Assembly: GCA_036653215.1 (NCBI GenBank)
Contig: JAVVUK010000035.1
Span: 1-15,165, forward strand
Direction of reading: 5' to 3'
Length of the DNA stretch: 15,165 nt
DNA from: JADFUS01 sp036653215
GTDB taxonomy: Bacteria; Bacteroidota; Bacteroidia; Bacteroidales; Rikenellaceae
Made by a program: the position numbers and the translations under genes. Below, piece by piece: positions 6,000-14,000 of this stretch. The first letter of the stretch is position 1, and each line of letters begins with the position of its first letter. The notes beneath the pieces were generated by a model. That model saw only the letters and a program-made list of their open reading frames with translations, had not been told where the DNA came from and searched no databases.

Positions 6000-6797
6000 A
6001 TGAATAAACTGTTATTGTTTGTTGTTGCGCTATTTTTAGTGCAATTATCTTATTCCCAAGAAACAAAACCTCTTACAAATAAAGATGTTATCGATATGGT
6101 CGAGATGGATCTTGGTTCAGAAATAATTATATCTAAGATAGAAAATTCTTCTGGGGCATTTGATGTCTCGCTTGATGCTTTGAAGGATATTAAATCTAAA
6201 AATGTGAGTAGTTCTATCATTTCAGCTATGATAAAGAAAACATCTGAAGAGATGAAAAATCAGTCTGAGAAGACAGGTATATTCTTTATTAATGATGAGG
6301 GTGTTGAAACAGCTCTTCTGCCAACAGCATTCTCTTCGAGCAAGACTCGTACTTTAGCATCTGCATTTTCTTATGGCATTGCTTCTGCAAAGGTTAAATC
6401 TATGATTAGTGAAGAAGAATCTAAGAATATGCTGCGTAGTAGTAAGCCAACATTCTTTTTTTATTTTTCTAAATTTGGTGGTAACCAACAACATTTTAGT
6501 GATTGGTGGTTTAGAGTTACTTCTGCTCCCACAGAATTCGTGTTGGTTGATTTAGTGCCGAGAAAAGGGACTCGAGAATTAGAAACAGGTAAGGCTAATA
6601 TGTGGGTTGGTACAAATAGTGGCGTTAGAAATAATGATGTGGTGCAGTGTGAAATAAAAGATTTAGGTGATGGTAAATTCTCATTGACTCCTAAGGAAGA
6701 TCTTCCTGTTGGTGAATATTGTTTTTTCTTTTGTGGAACGATACCTCAAGGAGGGTATACTAATCAATCGGTTTTTGACTTCTCGATAAGATATTAG
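6000..6797 (+). CDS. Secreted protein of unknown function with helical N-terminal motif
   Basis: A 265-residue protein with a clear signal peptide (hydrophobic core residues 4-16, likely cleavage at SYS-Q after 19), so periplasmic or outer-membrane associated. Residues 25-78 (LTNKDVIDMVEMDLGSEIII...FDVSLDALKDIKSKNVSSSIISAMI) match a helical motif seen at the N terminus of many secreted bacterial proteins of unknown role. The rest includes an Ala/Ser-rich stretch at about 108-130 and a beta-rich C-terminal half with several aromatic residues, ending with a PVGEYCFFFCGTIPQGG segment that looks Ig-like. I do not recognise the family and assign no function. It stands alone, with its own promoter and a strong terminator. 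Frame, signal peptide and regulatory flanks make it a real gene. Confidence 0.85.
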   Translation: MNKLLLFVVALFLVQLSYSQETKPLTNKDVIDMVEMDLGSEIIISKIENSSGAFDVSLDALKDIKSKNVSSSIISAMIKKTSEEMKNQSEKTGIFFINDEGVETALLPTAFSSSKTRTLASAFSYGIASAKVKSMISEEESKNMLRSSKPTFFFYFSKFGGNQQHFSDWWFRVTSAPTEFVLVDLVPRKGTRELETGKANMWVGTNSGVRNNDVVQCEIKDLGDGKFSLTPKEDLPVGEYCFFFCGTIPQGGYTNQSVFDFSIRY

Positions 6798-6822
6798 GGG
6801 CTGCTTCTAATATTAGATATAT

Positions 6823-6860
6823 AAAACAACCATTCTTAATGTATAGGAATGGTTGTTTTT
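6823..6860. terminator. Bidirectional terminator between convergent genes
   Basis: AAAACAACCATTC (6823-6835) pairs with GAATGGTTGTTTT (6847-6859 region), and T runs follow on both strands. It lies between the plus-strand secreted-protein gene and the 3' end of the minus-strand pgk cluster, so it probably stops both. Confidence 0.85.
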
Positions 6861-6874
6861 ATATATTGGTATCT

Positions 6875-7039
6875 CTAATAACCTTTTGTGTAGAGCCTCC
6901 AAAGAAGATATAGCAAATAAATAAAAAGTATAAAAAAAACAGATAAAAGTATAACTCTTAATCTTTTATGAAATTGGTTATATCTTTTACTCCTAAATCC
7001 TCTTTTGTCGTAAGGGTGAAAAAAAAACGGTAGTTCCAT
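6875..7039 (-). CDS. Small single-pass membrane protein, unknown function
   Basis: A 54-residue protein from the ATG at 7039. The reading frame stays open upstream to 7192, but that would run 89 nt into the carbonic anhydrase-like gene in another frame, so I chose the internal start. The N-terminal half is basic and aromatic (FHPYDKRGFRSKRYNQFHKRLR, positive charges at about 11-27). A strong membrane segment follows (VILLSVFFILFIYLLYLLW, about 28-47) with a short basic tail. The positive-inside rule predicts a cytoplasmic N terminus. It starts 64 nt after the preceding minus-strand gene ends, with no clear promoter, so it may be the last gene of the pgk cluster. I do not recognise a family. 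The hydrophobic segment and composition favour a real gene; homologues would decide. Confidence 0.5.
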   Translation of the reverse strand: MELPFFFHPYDKRGFRSKRYNQFHKRLRVILLSVFFILFIYLLYLLWRLYTKGY

Positions 7040-7103
7040 AATATTTTGGTTTCTAATAGAAGCTAATAATGTTTTTAGAGAGCTTCTTGTTATGAAATTA
7101 TAT

Positions 7104-7625
7104 CTATTTGTCTTCCTTATACCATGACGCATACATGGCGTAGTTGTTTGATATGCGTTGTACAGTCTCTGTTGCTGTTTCTGCTGATACATCTTTCACT
7201 TTCTTTGCTGGAACCCCAGCATAGATGCTATTGGGTTCTACAACAGCACCTGAAAGAATGACCGAATTTGCGGCCACGATAGAACCCTCGCCAATGACTG
7301 CATGGTCAAGGACGACAGCTCCGATGCCTACAAGACAATTATGTTCAAGGGTTGCTCCATGTATAACAGCGTTATGTGCTATTGATACGTTATCGCCAAT
7401 TGTGGTAGTAGATTTTTGATATAAAGTGTGGATAACAGCATTATCTTGGATATTCACATTTTTACCTATGGTGATAGTGTTTACATCACCACGAATGACA
7501 GCACCAAACCAGATGCTTGAGCCGTCTCCTATTGTGACATCACCAATAATCGTTGCTGTCTCTGCCAAGAAACAATCTTTTCCTATCTTTGGGGTGTACC
7601 CTCTAACAGATATTATATGTGCCAT
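7104..7625 (-). CDS. Gamma-class carbonic anhydrase-like hexapeptide protein
   Basis: A 173-residue left-handed beta-helix protein of the YrdA/PaaY/CaiE-like gamma carbonic anhydrase family. Hexapeptide repeats run through about 10-140 (ATIIGDVTIGDGSSIWFGAVIRGD and onward). The three zinc ligands expected for the family are present: His66 (NAVIHT), His84 (SIAHN) and His89 (AVIHG). The active-site Arg45 and Asp47 of VIRGD and Gln60 are kept too. A C-terminal helix (about 145-173) packs on the trimer. Catalysis is thus possible but not proven; several relatives lack measurable activity or have other roles. It starts 2 nt after the mazG stop, pointing to one operon. The genomic link to pgk and mazG says little about its substrate. 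Confidence 0.88.
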   Translation of the reverse strand: MAHIISVRGYTPKIGKDCFLAETATIIGDVTIGDGSSIWFGAVIRGDVNTITIGKNVNIQDNAVIHTLYQKSTTTIGDNVSIAHNAVIHGATLEHNCLVGIGAVVLDHAVIGEGSIVAANSVILSGAVVEPNSIYAGVPAKKVKDVSAETATETVQRISNNYAMYASWYKEDK

Positions 7626-7627
7626 AA

Positions 7628-8410
7628 TTATTTAGTTTTTTTTGCTTCACACCATAATTCTTCCATCTCTTGAATTGTAGCATCTGCAAATTGTTTATTC
7701 CTTTTTATAAGTCCTTTCTCGATATGTCCAAATCTATTGATAAACTTCCTGTTACATCTTTCAAGCGCATTGTCAGGGTCGACCCCATAAGCACGAGAGA
7801 GGTTTATGATTGTGAAAAGCATATCTCCAAATTCCTCTTCTATATCCTCTTGTAAGCCTCGTTTTACAGCATCTCGGCTCTCGGCGATCTCCTCTGAAAG
7901 TTTAGACCATATATCTTCTTTGTCTTCCCAGTCAAAACCAACCCCTGCGGCTTTATGTTGAATACGTATAGCTTTTATCATAGGTGGTAACGACGATGGA
8001 ACGCCAGAAAGTACGCCCTCGTTTGTTCCTTTACGCCGTTTCTCCTCTATTTTTATCTTTTCCCAGTTGCGAGCCACATCACTCTCGTCATGCACCGTGA
8101 CATCACTAAAGATGTGAGGATGACGACGTATCAGTTTTTCACTTATCGCTTGCGCCACATCTCCGATGTCGAAATTCTTTTGTTCCTCAGCAATCTCAGC
8201 ATAAAAGAAAATGTGCATCAATAAATCTCCAAGTTCCTCTTTTATATGATCTGTGTCGTGGTCGTTAACAGCATCTACAAGCTCATAACACTCTTCAATG
8301 GTGAGAGGCTTAAGGCTATCCATGGTTTGTTTTATATCCCATGGACAACCTCCTCTAACTTTATGAAGAACTGCTAAAAGGACTTCTATTTTTGAAAGTT
8401 TATTATTCAT
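7628..8410 (-). CDS. mazG: Nucleoside triphosphate pyrophosphohydrolase MazG
   Basis: A 260-residue cytosolic house-cleaning enzyme that hydrolyses (d)NTPs to NMP and pyrophosphate. The N-terminal MazG domain has GGCPWDIKQT (20-29), EECYELVDA (39-47) and EELGDLL (58-64), the metal-binding glutamates and aspartate of the EExxE-12-28-ExxD pattern. A second, related domain has EEIAESRDA and EEEFGDMLF (about 167-200), as in the two-domain E. coli protein. The length is normal. Its start lies within the last 8 nt of pgk, so translation is probably coupled, and the carbonic anhydrase-like gene follows after 2 nt. No toxin gene is nearby, so this is the housekeeping mazG and not a toxin-antitoxin partner. 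Confidence 0.95.
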   Translation of the reverse strand: MNNKLSKIEVLLAVLHKVRGGCPWDIKQTMDSLKPLTIEECYELVDAVNDHDTDHIKEELGDLLMHIFFYAEIAEEQKNFDIGDVAQAISEKLIRRHPHIFSDVTVHDESDVARNWEKIKIEEKRRKGTNEGVLSGVPSSLPPMIKAIRIQHKAAGVGFDWEDKEDIWSKLSEEIAESRDAVKRGLQEDIEEEFGDMLFTIINLSRAYGVDPDNALERCNRKFINRFGHIEKGLIKRNKQFADATIQEMEELWCEAKKTK

Positions 8411-9599
8411 TACTTAATATAGCGGCAATACCGGGAAGTGTTTTTCCTTCCATATATTCAAGTAAAGCACCACCACCTGTTGAGTTGTAGCTCACTTCTT
8501 CTGCCATGCCAAATTTGTTGATGCACGCAACAGAGTCACCACCACCGATAAGAGAGAAAGCTCCGTTTTTAGTAGCTTTAGCAATAGCTTGGGCAATAGC
8601 TTTAGAGCCTTTAGCAAAGTTATCCATTTCGAAAACGCCCATAGGACCGTTCCAAAGGATAGTCTTACATCCTACAATAGCCTTGTCAAATATCTTTATT
8701 GTCTCAGGTCCGATGTCCACACCTTCCCATCCATCAGCAATTGCATTAGCTGGGAATACCTTAGACGGAGAGTCGTTTTTAAACTCTTGTATCGCCATAG
8801 CGTCTACAGCAAGGAAGAGTTCAACGCCAAGTTCTTTAGCCTTAGCAATGACACGTAGAGCGGTGTCAAATTGGTCTTTCTCACATAGAGAGTCGCCTAT
8901 TTTGCCGCCTAATGCAGCATGAAATGTATATGTCATGCCACCTCCGATGATAAGTTTGTCTACCTTTTGCAGTAGGGTTTCTATAATTGTTATTTTAGAG
9001 GATACTTTAGACCCTCCAAGTATTGCCATATAAGGCTTTTGAGGTTTTTCGAATGCTTTTTTTATAGCTTCTAACTCACCGTTTATTACATCGCCAAACA
9101 TCTTATCTTTAGGGAAAAATTTAGCGATTATAGTAGTAGAGGCGTGTGCTCGGTGTGCTGTGCCAAATGCGTCGTTGATATAAACGTCAGCATAAGAGGC
9201 AAGTCGTTTTGAAAATGTTTCGTCTCCGGCTTCTTCCTCTTTATAAAAACGTAGGTTTTCCAAAAGGAGAACTTGTCCCGGTTTTAGCTCAGAGGTCATC
9301 TTTTCGGCAATAGGTCCCATTGCATCGTCTGCAAAAAGCACCTTGGTGCCAAGTTCTTTTTCTATTGTTGAAATGATGTGACGTAACGAATATTTATCTT
9401 CAGGACCGCCTTTGGGGCGACCAAGATGAGACATAAGGATAACCGATCCTCCTCCTTTTAATACTTTTTTTATTGTAGGGACAGCTGCTGTAATACGGCT
9501 GGCATCTGTAACATTGAATTTCTCATCTAAAGGGACGTTAAAGTCAACACGGATGATGGCTCTTTTGCCTTTGAAATCGTAATTTTCGATTGATTGCAT
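8403..9599 (-). CDS. pgk: Phosphoglycerate kinase
   Basis: A 398-residue glycolytic enzyme that moves phosphate between 1,3-bisphosphoglycerate and ADP. Signature segments are RVDFNVPL (17-24), SHLGRPKG (57-64), LLLENLRFYKEE near 115, GGSKVSSKI near 195, and the nucleotide-binding GGGDSVACINKFG near 352, followed by STGGGALLEYMEGKTLPG at the C terminus. The frame stays open for 49 codons upstream, but the ATG at 9599 gives the family's normal N terminus (MQSIENYDFKGKRAIIR), and the upstream part covers the promoter. It heads a minus-strand cluster with mazG (8-nt overlap) and the carbonic anhydrase-like gene. It diverges from recO with start codons 80 bp apart. Confidence 0.97.
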   Translation of the reverse strand: MQSIENYDFKGKRAIIRVDFNVPLDEKFNVTDASRITAAVPTIKKVLKGGGSVILMSHLGRPKGGPEDKYSLRHIISTIEKELGTKVLFADDAMGPIAEKMTSELKPGQVLLLENLRFYKEEEAGDETFSKRLASYADVYINDAFGTAHRAHASTTIIAKFFPKDKMFGDVINGELEAIKKAFEKPQKPYMAILGGSKVSSKITIIETLLQKVDKLIIGGGMTYTFHAALGGKIGDSLCEKDQFDTALRVIAKAKELGVELFLAVDAMAIQEFKNDSPSKVFPANAIADGWEGVDIGPETIKIFDKAIVGCKTILWNGPMGVFEMDNFAKGSKAIAQAIAKATKNGAFSLIGGGDSVACINKFGMAEEVSYNSTGGGALLEYMEGKTLPGIAAILSNE

Positions 9600-9630
9600 G
9601 ATCTCTGTATTTATTGTTATTTTTATGATA

Positions 9631-9659
9631 CAAAAGTATAAAAAAATTATGTATATTTG
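9631..9659. promoter_or_regulatory. Divergent -7 boxes for pgk (minus) and recO (plus)
   Basis: TACTTTTG read on the minus strand (9638-9631) and TATATTTG on the plus strand (9652-9659) both match TAnnTTTG. They predict starts near 9625 for pgk and 9664 for recO, with leaders of about 26 and 15 nt. Neither has a good TTTG at the usual distance, so the -33 elements are weak or absent. The two polymerase sites would overlap and could exclude each other. Confidence 0.5.
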
Positions 9660-9678
9660 TGCTACAAAATTAGAAATT

Positions 9679-10410
9679 ATGTCAGAGGAGTACAAATCAC
9701 GTGCTATAATATTGCATACCATAAAACACGGAGATAACGGACACATTGTATATATGTACTCACAACACTATGCACGCATCTCTTGCTATGTAAATAGTTC
9801 TCGTAGTGGAAGACCCCTTATTGGCAAATCGAAAATTGCTCTCCAGCCTCTCACCATGATCGACTATGTGGGTAGCAAAAGTATGAGAGGGGAGTTTCAT
9901 CGTCTCTCGCAAGTAAAACGTGCTTATGTCCCAGATAGTATGGTTTTTGACATAAATAAATCGACAGTTGCTCTTTTTATGGGAGAGGTGATTTATAAGA
10001 TTGTGCGAGATGTAGAGCCAGACCCTTTGCTGTTCGATTTCCTTTATTCTTCTATCGTCTCTTTAGACAAATTGCATGGTGGTGAGGCATCATACCACCT
10101 CTATTTTATGACTAAGCTACTTCCTTTTTTGGGCTATTGTCCGCAGAATACCTATATGGAAAATTCTTTTTTCGATATGAAAAGGTCTCTTTTTGTCGTT
10201 ATTCGTCCCTCACATCCAAATTATTTTGAGGTTTCTGAGAGTCGTCTTTTCTCTCGATTTATAAGTGCTGATCTTACTATTTTACCAGAAATAAAGTGTG
10301 GTAGAGCTTTGAGGGTTAGTTTATTAAATAATATCATTAGCTATATCTCTCTTCACCATGAGACAAACTATAACATAGTCTCATTAAAAATTCTTAGTGA
10401 AATATTTTGA
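9679..10410 (+). CDS. recO: DNA repair protein RecO
   Basis: A 243-residue RecFOR-pathway protein that helps load RecA on SSB-coated single-stranded DNA. The N-terminal OB fold (about 1-80) begins with the typical EEYKSRAIILHTIKHGDNGHIVYMYSQ segment, followed by a helical domain. The family zinc finger is not evident: around 150-190 I see only one cysteine in GYCPQNTYMENSFFDMK, as in other Bacteroidetes RecO. The frame is open upstream to 9598, but that region contains the promoter, and the ATG at 9679 gives the normal N terminus. Leader is about 15 nt. It is monocistronic, and tRNA-Asn follows from its own promoter. No recF or recR is nearby. Confidence 0.9.
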   Translation: MSEEYKSRAIILHTIKHGDNGHIVYMYSQHYARISCYVNSSRSGRPLIGKSKIALQPLTMIDYVGSKSMRGEFHRLSQVKRAYVPDSMVFDINKSTVALFMGEVIYKIVRDVEPDPLLFDFLYSSIVSLDKLHGGEASYHLYFMTKLLPFLGYCPQNTYMENSFFDMKRSLFVVIRPSHPNYFEVSESRLFSRFISADLTILPEIKCGRALRVSLLNNIISYISLHHETNYNIVSLKILSEIF

Positions 10411-10416
10411 AAAACA

Positions 10417-10448
10417 TTTGGAAGATATATAAAAAGTATATACATTTG
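10417..10448 (+). promoter_or_regulatory. Promoter of tRNA-Asn
   Basis: TTTG at 10417-10420, a 20-nt spacer and TACATTTG at 10441-10448 match both consensus elements with ideal spacing. Transcription should start near 10452-10455, about 18 nt before the mature tRNA 5' end, so RNase P processing is needed. Confidence 0.85.
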
Positions 10449-10471
10449 CACCGTTATAAATAACAAAGCAC

Positions 10472-10545
10472 TCCTCCTTAGCTCAGTTGGTTAGAGCACC
10501 TGACTGTTAATCAGGGGGTCTTAGGTTCAAGTCCTAAAGGAGGAG
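10472..10545 (+). tRNA. tRNA-Asn (anticodon GTT)
   Basis: All four arms fold. The acceptor stem is TCCTCCT (10472-10478) with AGGAGGA (10538-10544). The D arm has GCTC/GAGC, and the anticodon stem has CCTGA/TCAGG around loop CTGTTAA with GTT at 10506-10508. The T arm is TTAGG-TTCAAGT-CCTAA. The discriminator is G, as expected for Asn. No CCA is encoded, so it must be added after transcription. It is a single-gene unit with its own promoter and terminator. Confidence 0.97.
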
Positions 10546-10546
10546 C

Positions 10547-10579
10547 AAAGGTCTGCAACGTAAGTTGCAGACCTTTTTT
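10547..10579 (+). terminator. Rho-independent terminator of tRNA-Asn
   Basis: A perfect stem of AGGTCTGCAAC and GTTGCAGACCT closes on a four-base GTAA (GNRA-type) loop and is followed by a T run at 10574-10579. It begins two bases after the tRNA, so the 3' trailer is essentially this hairpin. Confidence 0.95.
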
Positions 10580-10589
10580 GTTATATGAA

Positions 10590-10621
10590 GTTGTGATAAA
10601 TAATTTATTTGTTTATATTTG
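10590..10621 (+). promoter_or_regulatory. Promoter of the TM2-like gene
   Basis: GTTG at 10590-10593, 20 nt, and TATATTTG at 10614-10621 fit the Bacteroidetes consensus. The predicted start near 10626 leaves a leader of about 26 nt before the ATG at 10652. Confidence 0.7.
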
Positions 10622-10651
10622 TAAATATATTTATCTAATAAAAATAAAATT

Positions 10652-10933
10652 ATGGAGACTGAAACAGATCGAACAGTTAGATTATCGGCATTCAATTCAA
10701 GAAAATTAGACCCTACAATGATATGGGTGTTGTTCCTATTTCTCGGTTGGTCTTATGGGTCAATGAACCAAATAGGGAAACAAATATTTTATTATTTAAC
10801 ATTTGGTGGCTTGGGTTTTTGGGGGCTATACCGATTATTTACCTTGAATGGTAAAATAAGAGAATATAACAGCACGATAGCTTTAGAGTGCGGTTTGACA
10901 CCAGAAGAGAAGCTCTTATTCGGAATTCATTAA
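10652..10933 (+). CDS. Small membrane protein, divergent TM2-like
   Basis: A 93-residue protein with a polar N terminus (1-20), then a membrane hairpin: helix 1 at about 22-36 (DPTMIWVLFLFLGWSYG), a loop with MNQIGKQ, helix 2 at about 45-65 (IFYYLTFGGLGFWGLYRLFTL), and a polar C-terminal tail. The order xxFLGxxG-IGK-LTFGGLGFWxLxxL resembles the TM2 domain, whose usual core is FLGxFGxHRFYLG...GGxGxWWLxD. The conserved HRFY and the Asp of the second helix are missing or replaced (Arg61), so it is a divergent member or only similar. No function is known for such bacterial proteins. It is a single-gene unit between its promoter and a hairpin terminator. Confidence 0.75.
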   Translation: METETDRTVRLSAFNSRKLDPTMIWVLFLFLGWSYGSMNQIGKQIFYYLTFGGLGFWGLYRLFTLNGKIREYNSTIALECGLTPEEKLLFGIH

Positions 10934-10952
10934 TATTTAATAATTAAGGCGT

Positions 10953-10991
10953 AAAACGAGGCACGCTGTCTATGACGGAGTGTCTCGTTTT
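10953..10991 (+). terminator. Terminator of the TM2-like gene
   Basis: AAAACGAGgCAC (10953-10964) pairs with GTGtCTCGTTTT (10980-10991) around a 15-nt loop. The arm ends in four Ts and is then followed by ATG, so the U tract is short. It lies 20 nt after the stop codon and just before the beta-galactosidase promoter. Confidence 0.7.
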
Positions 10992-10993
10992 AT

Positions 10994-11025
10994 GTTGGCA
11001 GTTTCAAATATTTCTCGTATCTTTG
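10994..11025 (+). promoter_or_regulatory. Promoter of the beta-galactosidase gene
   Basis: GTTG at 10994-10997, a 20-nt spacer and TATCTTTG at 11018-11025 match consensus well. Transcription should start near 11030, giving a leader of about 40 nt. I see no CRP-like or other operator palindrome in the leader. Confidence 0.75.
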
Positions 11026-11070
11026 ACGTTATAAATCTAAACTGGAAAAACCTAATATCAAAATATTTAT

Positions 11071-14000
11071 ATGAAAAAACTATGTTTACTGTCGCTCTCG
11101 CTTCTGATGGCTTTGGGAGTGGCTTCAGCACAAGTTCCTGAGAGGCTTGAATGGGAAAACCCATTTATAAATTCTGTGAATGAACTGCCTGTGCGTGCTT
11201 ATTTTGTGCCTTATCAAAGCGAAACAAACGCTCTTGCTAAAGGGAAAACAGAACGTGTAGAGTCGCTCGATGGAGTGTGGAAATTTAATTATGTGAAAAC
11301 TCCGGAGGCTCGTCCTGTAAATTTTTATGAGATGGGATACGACGTATCTTCATGGAAGAATATAGATGTTCCCGGAAGTTGGGAGTTGCAAGGCTTTGAC
11401 TCTCCAATATATACCGATACACGTTATCCTTTCCATGAACAACCCCCTTTTGTGCCTCATACATACAACCCTGTGGGCTCTTATGTTCGTACTTTTACCG
11501 TCCCTGCGGCATGGAATGACATGGATGTCATTTTACGTTTTGGAGGTGTGGAGTCTGCATATTATGTGTGGGTTAACGGACAAAAAGTTGGTTATAGTGA
11601 AGATAGTCGTATGACAAGCGAGTTCGACATTACCTCTTATATAAAAAGAGGTGAGGAGAACAAAATCGCTGTCGAGGTATACCGTTTTTCTGACGGTTCT
11701 TATATGGAAGGACAAGACTACTGGAAATATTCTGGTATAGAACGTCCGGTGTCTATTCTTGCTCGTCCTAAAGTTCATGTTACTGACTTCGAGGTTAAGC
11801 AAGCCCTTGTAGACAATTATAAAAACGCTGATTTCTCTGTTAAGGTATCTACAAATGCAAAAGATAAAGATGCTGCTTCAATAGAAGTGAAGTTGCTTGA
11901 TGGCGACAAGACAATCTTTAGTGGACAGCAAAAGCTTACTGGTAAAGCTCCGATAGTGAATTTTGCTAAGAAGATAGAAAATGCAAAACCTTGGACTGCT
12001 GAGACTCCAAATCTTTATACTTTGGTTGTCAATACAATAGATAAAAAAGGAAATGTAACAGAGTCGTTTGCTCATAAAATGGGTTTCAGAACGATAGAGA
12101 TTTCTGGAGGTCAACTTCTTGTTAATGGAGTTCCTATTCTTATAAAAGGTGTAAATCGTCAAGAACATAACGCTGTGAAAGGTCGTACACTGACTGTTGC
12201 GGAGATGGAGAAAGATGTTAAGATGATGAAACAGTTTAACATAAACGCTACTCGTTGTTCACACTATCCTAACTATGAAGAGTGGTATGAGTTATGCGAC
12301 AAATATGGTCTTTATGTTGTCGATGAGGCTAACCTTGAAACTCACGGCATGGATCACCTTGCTGAAGGAACGCTATCGAACAACCCCGATTGGCTTCAAG
12401 CATTTAACGAGCGTAACCGTTCGATGATTGAGCGTGACAAAAACTTCACTTCTGTTATTGTGTGGTCTATGGGTAATGAAAACCAATATGGAACGCACTT
12501 TGCCGATGTACGCAAAAATAACCACGAACGTGACGCTTCTCGTCCTACACAATATGAGGCTGCATGGCACTATGACAATCCTGCAACAGACATCATAGCT
12601 CCTATGTATGCTAAAAACTGGCAACTTCTAAGATATGCTTATAGCCGTCAAGAGATGCCTTTTATTCTTTGCGAATATGCTCATATGATGGGTAACAGCG
12701 GTGGTAACTTAATGGAATATTGGGATCTTATCTATAAATACGACAGTCTACAAGGTGGTTTTATCTGGGACTGGGTAGACCAATCTATTGAGACTAAAGA
12801 TAAAAATGGTAACACAATTGCCGGATATGGTGGCGATATGGGTTATGTAGGCATTGTAAACGACTCTAACTTCTGTACTAATGGACTCGTGGCTGCTGAT
12901 AGAACGTTACACCCTCATATCTTCGAGGTGAAACGTGTATACCAATATGTAAACTTCAAGCCTGTACCTATGTCTTATGGTAAGGTGGAGGTGACAAATC
13001 GTTATGACTTCATAGACCTCGATGGTTTCGATTTTGTGTGGATGATTAAGGCAGACGGTAAAATCGTGGCTGAAGGAAAATTTGATGCTACTGGAATTCC
13101 TGCGCACACTTCCAAAATTGTAGATATGAACCTGCCAGAGATAAAAGTAGATCCAGCAACTGAATATTTCTTAAACATAGAAGTACGACAAAAGGAGGCT
13201 ACTGCGGCTTTGGAAAAAGGATATGTCGTGGCTCAAGAACAGATGCAACTTCCTTTATATAAGGCCTCTGAGGTGACACCAAATAGTGGTGAAGTTTCGG
13301 TTGCTAAAAACGACAAAGGCTTTGTGGTTAGTGGTGAAGGTTTTGCTGCCTCATTTGACAAGAATACAGGCGGTTTGTCATCATTAAAATATAACGACCA
13401 AGAGATGTTGCTTCAAGGGTTAGACCTTAACTTCTGGCGTCCTCTTACAGACAACGACGTGGCTAACTATACAGATGTGCGTTGTCATGTGTGGAAATAT
13501 GCGGCAAGAGATAAGAAAGTGAAGTCTTTCGAGCAAATGAAAGGTAAAAACGGAGATGTCGTTATCCGTACCATATATACTCTTAAAGAGCAAGAGGCTG
13601 AAGTTGCTGTTACCTATACTATAGATGCTAAAGGTGCTATAAACGTGGCTTATTCTTTAGACATCCAAAATCGTAACGTTGCTGAAATATTACGTGTCGG
13701 TATGAACATGGTGCTTAAGGGTGAATATGAAAATATGACATGGCTTGGTCGTGGTCCTCACGAAAGTTATGCAGACCGCAAACTATCTGCCGATGTAGAC
13801 CTATATAAAGCAACCGTATGGGAGCAGTTCCATCCTTATGTACGTCCACAAGAGACGGGTAACAAAACAGACGTTCGTTGGAGTTCACTTCAAAATAAAG
13901 AGGGTAATGGTCTTATGGTTGTTGCTGGCGACTTGCTAAATGTAAGTGCTTGGAATTTCCCTATGGATGACATCATGTATGTTCCTTCAACGATAGAACG

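Noticed and set aside
7628..8410. MazG as part of a toxin-antitoxin or defence module
   Set aside because: The protein is the two-domain housekeeping form in a run with pgk and a carbonic anhydrase-like gene, and no toxin or phage gene is near.
9598..9678. 27-residue N-terminal extension of RecO
   Set aside because: It would place the start within the pgk leader and promoter. The ATG at 9679 gives the normal RecO start and follows a TATATTTG box.
9600..9746. 49-residue N-terminal extension of phosphoglycerate kinase
   Set aside because: The frame is open, but the region contains the divergent pgk/recO promoters and the start of recO. The ATG at 9599 gives the standard N terminus.
11366..13107. 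Open frames on other frames or the opposite strand of the beta-galactosidase gene
   Set aside because: All are embedded in a gene with complete GH2 domain structure and catalytic residues; none shows a recognisable motif.
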